Below, piece by piece: positions 31,989 to 35,655 of a stretch of 35,655 bases of DNA. Source of the DNA: Pseudomonadota bacterium (GTDB taxonomy: Bacteria; Myxococcota_A; Polyangia; Polyangiales; Polyangiaceae); NCBI GenBank assembly GCA_023428245.1, contig JAEYYX010000019.1, positions 1 through 35,655 on the forward strand, written 5' to 3'. Under the pieces are notes generated by a model, which did no database searches, had not been told where the DNA came from, and saw only the letters and a list, made by a program, of their open reading frames with translations. The translations under genes and the position numbers were made by a program. Positions within the stretch are counted from its first letter, which is position 1. Each line of letters begins with the position of its first letter.

Positions 31989-32981
31989 TCAGGGAATTTC
32001 GTCCTCGACGAGATACTGGCCGCAGTAGAAGTGGACCTGGTACGAGCCCTCGGCGCGGTGCGCCTTATTATACTCCGTGACCTTCTCCCAGAGCGGGATC
32101 GTTTGTGATCGAGTGTTCGCGAGGAGACCTCGGACTTCGGCCTCGAAAGGGTGGCCGGGCCAAAGGTCGAAAGAGAGAGTCGTCCCGCCCACCTCGTCAC
32201 CTTTGGTCGAGGTTCGGTTTCCGCTCACGATTTTGGCTGCGAGGGCGTTCAGCACCGCCCGATAGTGGTCGATGACCGCCGCTTCCCAGCCGGCCGCCTG
32301 CCCGACTGGGATCAGGCACTCGTCGGCCGAGTAGACCCGTGTCCCGTCGCGCTCGTCCACGCGGATGCGCCCTTCTGCGACCAGGCTGGCCAGCGCTTCC
32401 TCGAGTTCGCTACTGGAGAGTGAGGAGAGTCCCGAGAGCGCTTGTTCGGTGATGGGGCCTTCCCGGTAAACGTGGAGCCATACGAGGGCGGAAAGCGATT
32501 CCTTCGAGTTCTCGCTCGGGTTCGCTCCGAGATCCTCGAGCTCTTCGGCGCTGGCGACTCGGTAGTTCGTCTCTTCGCCTCGCCCGCTACGAATCACGAG
32601 GCCGCTCTCGACGAGATCGTTCAAGATCCCGCGTACCGAGGTCTCGTCATCATAACGAAAGCGAGCCAAGAGCTCGGTCCGCGTCGTCGTCTCGCGACTC
32701 GCCAGATAGCTATGAATCGCGGACCAGAGGGTCACGCCGCGTGAGGTCGCCGATTCGCCGAGACGCTGGACCTTCTGCCGATAGGAGCGAAGCGCGAGAC
32801 CGAACATGTCGGCGATCACCTTCTTGCCGAGTCCCTGGGCTTCGAGTTCTCGGACGAGCCCAACGAACACCTCATTCGCCACATGGGCGAGCGGTGAGCG
32901 CGTTCCCTCCAAGGTGGACAAGCGCGCGATCAACACGGTGGTTTGACGCACGATGGCGTCGATCAGGATTTGGGGGCTCAT
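31989..32981 (-). CDS. Two-winged-helix regulator at the head of the glycosidase operon
   Basis: 330-aa protein from ATG 32979-32981, chosen over an in-frame start at 33119 because the upstream part is Arg/Pro-rich and overlaps the intergenic dyad. The first about 115 residues form a helical domain (LGKKVIADMFGLALRSYRQK then VQRLGESATSRGVTLWSA). Two winged-helix-like units follow: TRTELLARFRYDDETSVRGI with LNDLVESGLVIRSG, and ITEQALSGLSSLSSSELEEA with LASLVAEGRIRVDERDGTRVY. It ends in a conserved-looking SFDLWPGHPFEAEVRGLLA region. I do not recognise a named family. It starts a probable operon with GH30-like and GH43 genes and is a likely regulator of them. Confidence 0.75.
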   Translation of the reverse strand: MSPQILIDAIVRQTTVLIARLSTLEGTRSPLAHVANEVFVGLVRELEAQGLGKKVIADMFGLALRSYRQKVQRLGESATSRGVTLWSAIHSYLASRETTTRTELLARFRYDDETSVRGILNDLVESGLVIRSGRGEETNYRVASAEELEDLGANPSENSKESLSALVWLHVYREGPITEQALSGLSSLSSSELEEALASLVAEGRIRVDERDGTRVYSADECLIPVGQAAGWEAAVIDHYRAVLNALAAKIVSGNRTSTKGDEVGGTTLSFDLWPGHPFEAEVRGLLANTRSQTIPLWEKVTEYNKAHRAEGSYQVHFYCGQYLVEDEIP

Positions 32982-33015
32982 TGAATCCGGGGGTTTAGAT
33001 TCTGAGCGTGCACGG

Positions 33016-33043
33016 GGCCCGCGAGTTTTCAAGCCCGCGGGCC
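33016..33043. promoter_or_regulatory. 8-bp GC dyad in the divergent region
   Basis: Ggcccgcg (33016-33023) and cgcgggcc (33036-33043) are perfect arms around 12 bases. It lies about 35 bases upstream of the HTH start and 190 upstream of the pseudokinase start. It is followed by GAAAAACC, not a T-run, so an operator is more likely than a terminator. The rest of 32982-33235 shows no gene. Confidence 0.4.
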
Positions 33044-33235
33044 GAAAAACCGGCACCCGATGTCGTGTCGTGTGCGGACTTGTGCTCAGAGTCGAGAGGG
33101 ACACGGAAGGGGGGCGCAAATTCGCCTCTTCCGCTTACGACGCGCTTTTGTTTTTCGATAGGCTCGGGGCGCTTTTCGTGATCCCCCGGGGTCGTCTGTG
33201 CATGGACACGTGCACATGGCGAGAGGGAGCTGCTG

Positions 33236-34333
33236 ATGAGGAGGATCGCGCTCGAGTTCATGACTCCCTTTGGCAGCGATGTGTCAGGGGGGACGTTTCT
33301 GGGCCGTGTCCTCGGGACTGAGGCTTTGGTCTTGCTGCAGGAGCTGACGGAGTCCGGCGCGCCACCGGAGGTGATCGGTGAGCTCGAGCTTTGGGCGGAC
33401 CGTCTTGCAGAGCTCAAGTCGCCTCAGCTTGTGAGGACCTTGGGATCGACGCTCATCGATGAGCGCCTGTTTCTGGTCAGTGAGTGGGTGCCGGGTTTGC
33501 CCCTCGCGCACCTGAGTGATCTGCCGCTGTCGACCTTGGCTCACGTGGGGAGGGAAGCGCTTGTCGCCCTCGACGAAGTCCAGAGAGAGTGCGCTCGTTT
33601 GGGGCTGCCCGCCGCGCCCCACGGGCATTTGACCCCACTCAGCATCATCCTCTCGATGCAAGGACGAGTCCGCGTTGCGGGCTACGGGCGAGCTCTTGCG
33701 GACGGGGCGCTTACTCCCGACAGCCACTGCTTTCTTTGGGCCGCGCCGGAGAGGAAAGCGGCCGGGCGGCTTGACGAACGAGCGGACGTCTATGCTCTGG
33801 CGTCGATCTTGTGGGAGGCGGGGGGCTATCACATCGCGAGCCGAAGCGGACAGGCGAGGGTCGCCGGGGGCGCAGGTGCCCTGGGCGGGCTCGGGCGGGA
33901 TGAGGACGCGTTTTTCGCGTGCCTCCGTCGAGCTCTCCATCCGAGCCCTGGACGACGTTACCCGGACGCGCAGAAGTTCGCGGCCGCTCTAGGGGCATAC
34001 ATCGAGGCGTTTGGGACCGGGGCCGAGGCGGTGACTCTCGAAGGATGGATCAAGATCACCTTCCCCGGCTCGAGCTCCGACGCGCGTGCCTTCTTGGCTC
34101 GGAGCTCTGAGCGCACATCCCGTCCTGAGGAGCTGATGGACATCGATCTCGCCCTCGATTTCGACGAGACCACAGCGCAAACGAACCTCTCGTATATCGC
34201 GCGGGTCCTGACCGCGCCCCGTTCGGAAGTAGAGCCGGTTCCGCTGCCAAAAAAACAGCGCTCCTCGGGCTCCGCCGTGACGACGGGGCTCGCCTACCTG
34301 TCGAAGGTGTTCAGTCGGCGCGAGCGCTTCTAG
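33236..34333 (+). CDS. Pseudokinase of the Ser/Thr kinase fold
   Basis: 365-aa protein that aligns with the protein kinase fold from about residue 15 to 255 but lacks catalytic residues. The catalytic loop HRDLKPxN is HGHLTPLSIIL (129-139), so the catalytic Asp is gone. DFG is GYG (149-151). The Gly loop and the VAIK Lys (here LVLLQEL) are missing. Structural landmarks remain: AAPERKA (169-175) and RADVYALASILWE (182-194). About 110 C-terminal residues are unlike a kinase; a basic end (LPKKQRSSGS, YLSKVFSRRERF) may bind nucleic acid or membrane. The ATG has GAGGGAG upstream. It is divergent from the HTH gene. A scaffold or allosteric role is inferred. Confidence 0.88.
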   Translation: MRRIALEFMTPFGSDVSGGTFLGRVLGTEALVLLQELTESGAPPEVIGELELWADRLAELKSPQLVRTLGSTLIDERLFLVSEWVPGLPLAHLSDLPLSTLAHVGREALVALDEVQRECARLGLPAAPHGHLTPLSIILSMQGRVRVAGYGRALADGALTPDSHCFLWAAPERKAAGRLDERADVYALASILWEAGGYHIASRSGQARVAGGAGALGGLGRDEDAFFACLRRALHPSPGRRYPDAQKFAAALGAYIEAFGTGAEAVTLEGWIKITFPGSSSDARAFLARSSERTSRPEELMDIDLALDFDETTAQTNLSYIARVLTAPRSEVEPVPLPKKQRSSGSAVTTGLAYLSKVFSRRERF

Positions 34334-34350
34334 TTGACCCGCATCCCGGC

Positions 34351-35655
34351 TCAGGGGAGGGGAACCTGGTCCAGGGAGTAGTCTTCCGTCGCTGCTTTGA
34401 TCATCGCGGCGAGGATCGACGGCTGCACGATCGAGGCATCGTTCCGATCAAAGAGGGCGAAGCCATCGGCGCCGCTGTTCTTCCCGCCATTGTCCCAATA
34501 AAAAGGCACCATACCTCGGTCAATGATGACCTTGGTCACATACTCCATGTAATAGCGGCGGTAGTTCTCGTAGCCTTCTTGGTGAACGGCTCCGTACTCG
34601 CCCACGATCATGGGAAGACCCTTGTCGACATAGGCCGCCTTGAGTTTGTCGTATTGGGAGACGACGTGGCTCTCTTGGCCCCAATCGTCGGAGCCCGGCG
34701 AAGCAGCGCCCCAGGTGTGAGTGCTTCCTTCTCCCGCATAGGGCCACGGATCGTAGAAGTGGACCGAGAGAATGAGCCGATCCGAGCTCGGATCGGTGGG
34801 TCTTTCGAAGCCGGCCAGGGTATAGTCGATATTCGTGTTGTAGCCGGGAACGACGAGGCAGCGCTGATCATTGTTGCCGCCGGAGCTGCGCACCAAGTCC
34901 ACGAACACCTGATTCAGGTCGGTGATGATGTCATAATAGAGAGGATTGGGCGCGTCGTAGCCGTCGTGGATTTCGTTCATGGACTCGAAGAGCAAGGTCG
35001 CATCGTGGTCCTTGAAGTAGTCGGCGATCTGGGTCCAGACTTTTACGAAGCGCTCCCGAACCGCCGTGTTGTTCTGGTCGGTGACGTTGCCCTGGGCGTC
35101 GTTCAAAGTGAGCCATTCGACGCCCGAGAGCCCGTCGGCGCCGTCATGATGGAGATTGATGATGGCGGGCAGGCCTGCCGCCTTCGCGTACCCGACAACC
35201 TCAGCGACGCGAGCCAAGTAGGTGGGTTCAATCGTGAAGTCCGGTCCCGGGCCCATGTGGAGCGACCAAGTCACCGGAATGCGGACAGCACCGAACCCGG
35301 CGTTCTTGACTGCTTGCAGAAGAGCGGGAGTGATCGTCGGATTACCCCAGGCTGTCTCATTTTCGGGCGCATCGAGGCTGTTGCCGAGGTTCCACCCGAG
35401 CTTAAAGCTCTTCACCATGTCGGGCGCGTTCGGGAAGGAGCCGGGGTCTGTAGAGCCGCCCGAGCCCTGGGCGCTTCCGCCGCTTCCCGGCACACCACCG
35501 CTTCCGGACTCGGTCCCGCCGGCGCCCGAGCCCCCCGAAGGCCCGTCCGCCCCGCCGGCGCCGCTCGACGCGCCGCCCGACTCAGGCCCGTTCGTTCCGC
35601 CCGAACCCACCGGGTCCGAACCTCCGCCGGGCACCCCGCCGGCGCTCGGCGCGCC
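34351..35655 (-). CDS. GH5 endoglucanase, 5' end beyond window
   Basis: Partial gene: the frame is open to the window edge, so signal peptide and start are missing. A Gly/Ser-rich linker (first about 65 visible residues) precedes a GH5 (beta/alpha)8 barrel. Marks are LGWNLGNSLDAP, GAVRIPVTW, IINLHHDG, FESMNEIHDGY (acid/base Glu), VHFYDPWPY and MIVGEYGAVH (nucleophile Glu), with WDNGGK near the end. Both catalytic Glu are present. GH5 proteins of this pattern are endo-beta-1,4-glucanases; the exact subfamily is not determined. It converges on the pseudokinase, 17 bases apart. It probably shares the surface-lipoprotein design of the GH43 and esterase genes. Confidence 0.9.
   Translation of the reverse strand, partial: GAPSAGGVPGGGSDPVGSGGTNGPESGGASSGAGGADGPSGGSGAGGTESGSGGVPGSGGSAQGSGGSTDPGSFPNAPDMVKSFKLGWNLGNSLDAPENETAWGNPTITPALLQAVKNAGFGAVRIPVTWSLHMGPGPDFTIEPTYLARVAEVVGYAKAAGLPAIINLHHDGADGLSGVEWLTLNDAQGNVTDQNNTAVRERFVKVWTQIADYFKDHDATLLFESMNEIHDGYDAPNPLYYDIITDLNQVFVDLVRSSGGNNDQRCLVVPGYNTNIDYTLAGFERPTDPSSDRLILSVHFYDPWPYAGEGSTHTWGAASPGSDDWGQESHVVSQYDKLKAAYVDKGLPMIVGEYGAVHQEGYENYRRYYMEYVTKVIIDRGMVPFYWDNGGKNSGADGFALFDRNDASIVQPSILAAMIKAATEDYSLDQVPLP

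Noticed and set aside
1..35655. CRISPR array, tRNA, rRNA or complete insertion sequence
   Set aside because: No regularly spaced direct repeats, no tRNA-like cloverleaf or rRNA sequence, and no transposase were recognised by eye; a covariance-model search would be decisive.

Overview
The window looks like chromosomal DNA of a large-genome, high-GC myxobacterium, probably of the Sorangium/Polyangium type. The basis is four kinds of sequence: secreted lipoproteins with long Gly/Ser/Ala-rich linkers in front of carbohydrate-active domains, membrane-anchored Ser/Thr kinases beside a kinase-like protein, a hybrid histidine kinase, and tandem DUF4139 proteins. The genus cannot be fixed from sequence reading alone. 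No tRNA, rRNA, CRISPR array or complete insertion sequence was seen.

Layout. (1) 1-2400 is a decayed accessory patch: a DUF559 endonuclease-like gene, a stretch rich in inverted repeats, an orphan C-terminal RHS-core fragment, an apparent pseudogene broken by a 14-bp tandem duplication, and a Cys-rich coding remnant. (2) 2386-4553 holds an SGNH/CE3-like esterase lipoprotein divergent from an AraC-type regulator. (3) 4682-7023 holds a DUF89 damage-control phosphatase followed by an MbcA/ParS-type antitoxin and a RES-domain toxin; the antitoxin is preceded by repeats that look like an operator. (4) 7316-13164 is a core-gene block on the minus strand: gshB plus an unknown anchored protein, then rplU-rpmA ending in a strong terminator, then mutL-miaA. 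(5) 13326-18380 (plus) holds gamma-glutamyltransferase, a 55-aa membrane protein and a seven-module hybrid histidine kinase. (6) 18530-22769 (minus) holds an acyltransferase-3 gene and two DUF4139 paralogues. (7) 22929-26794 is a membrane Ser/Thr kinase converging on a TPR-tailed protein, with one shared terminator-like hairpin. (8) 27000-35655 is a polysaccharide-degradation region: an exported pirin-like lipoprotein, a probable operon of HTH regulator, GH30-like lipoprotein and GH43 lipoprotein, a divergent pseudokinase, and a GH5 cellulase cut by the window edge.

How the genes work together. The esterase, GH43, GH30-like and GH5 proteins form a surface or secreted kit for plant-type beta-glycans (xylan, cellulose). 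The GH30-like member carries Asn where the family has its acid/base Glu, so it may bind or sense rather than cut. GshB and Ggt make and break glutathione from divergent genes. The RES toxin family destroys NAD+, and the DUF89 family removes phosphate from reactive phosphometabolites; their adjacency suggests, but does not prove, a three-gene module. The best candidates for undescribed biology are this DUF89-antitoxin-RES module and the regulator/GH30-like/GH43 operon with its divergent pseudokinase.
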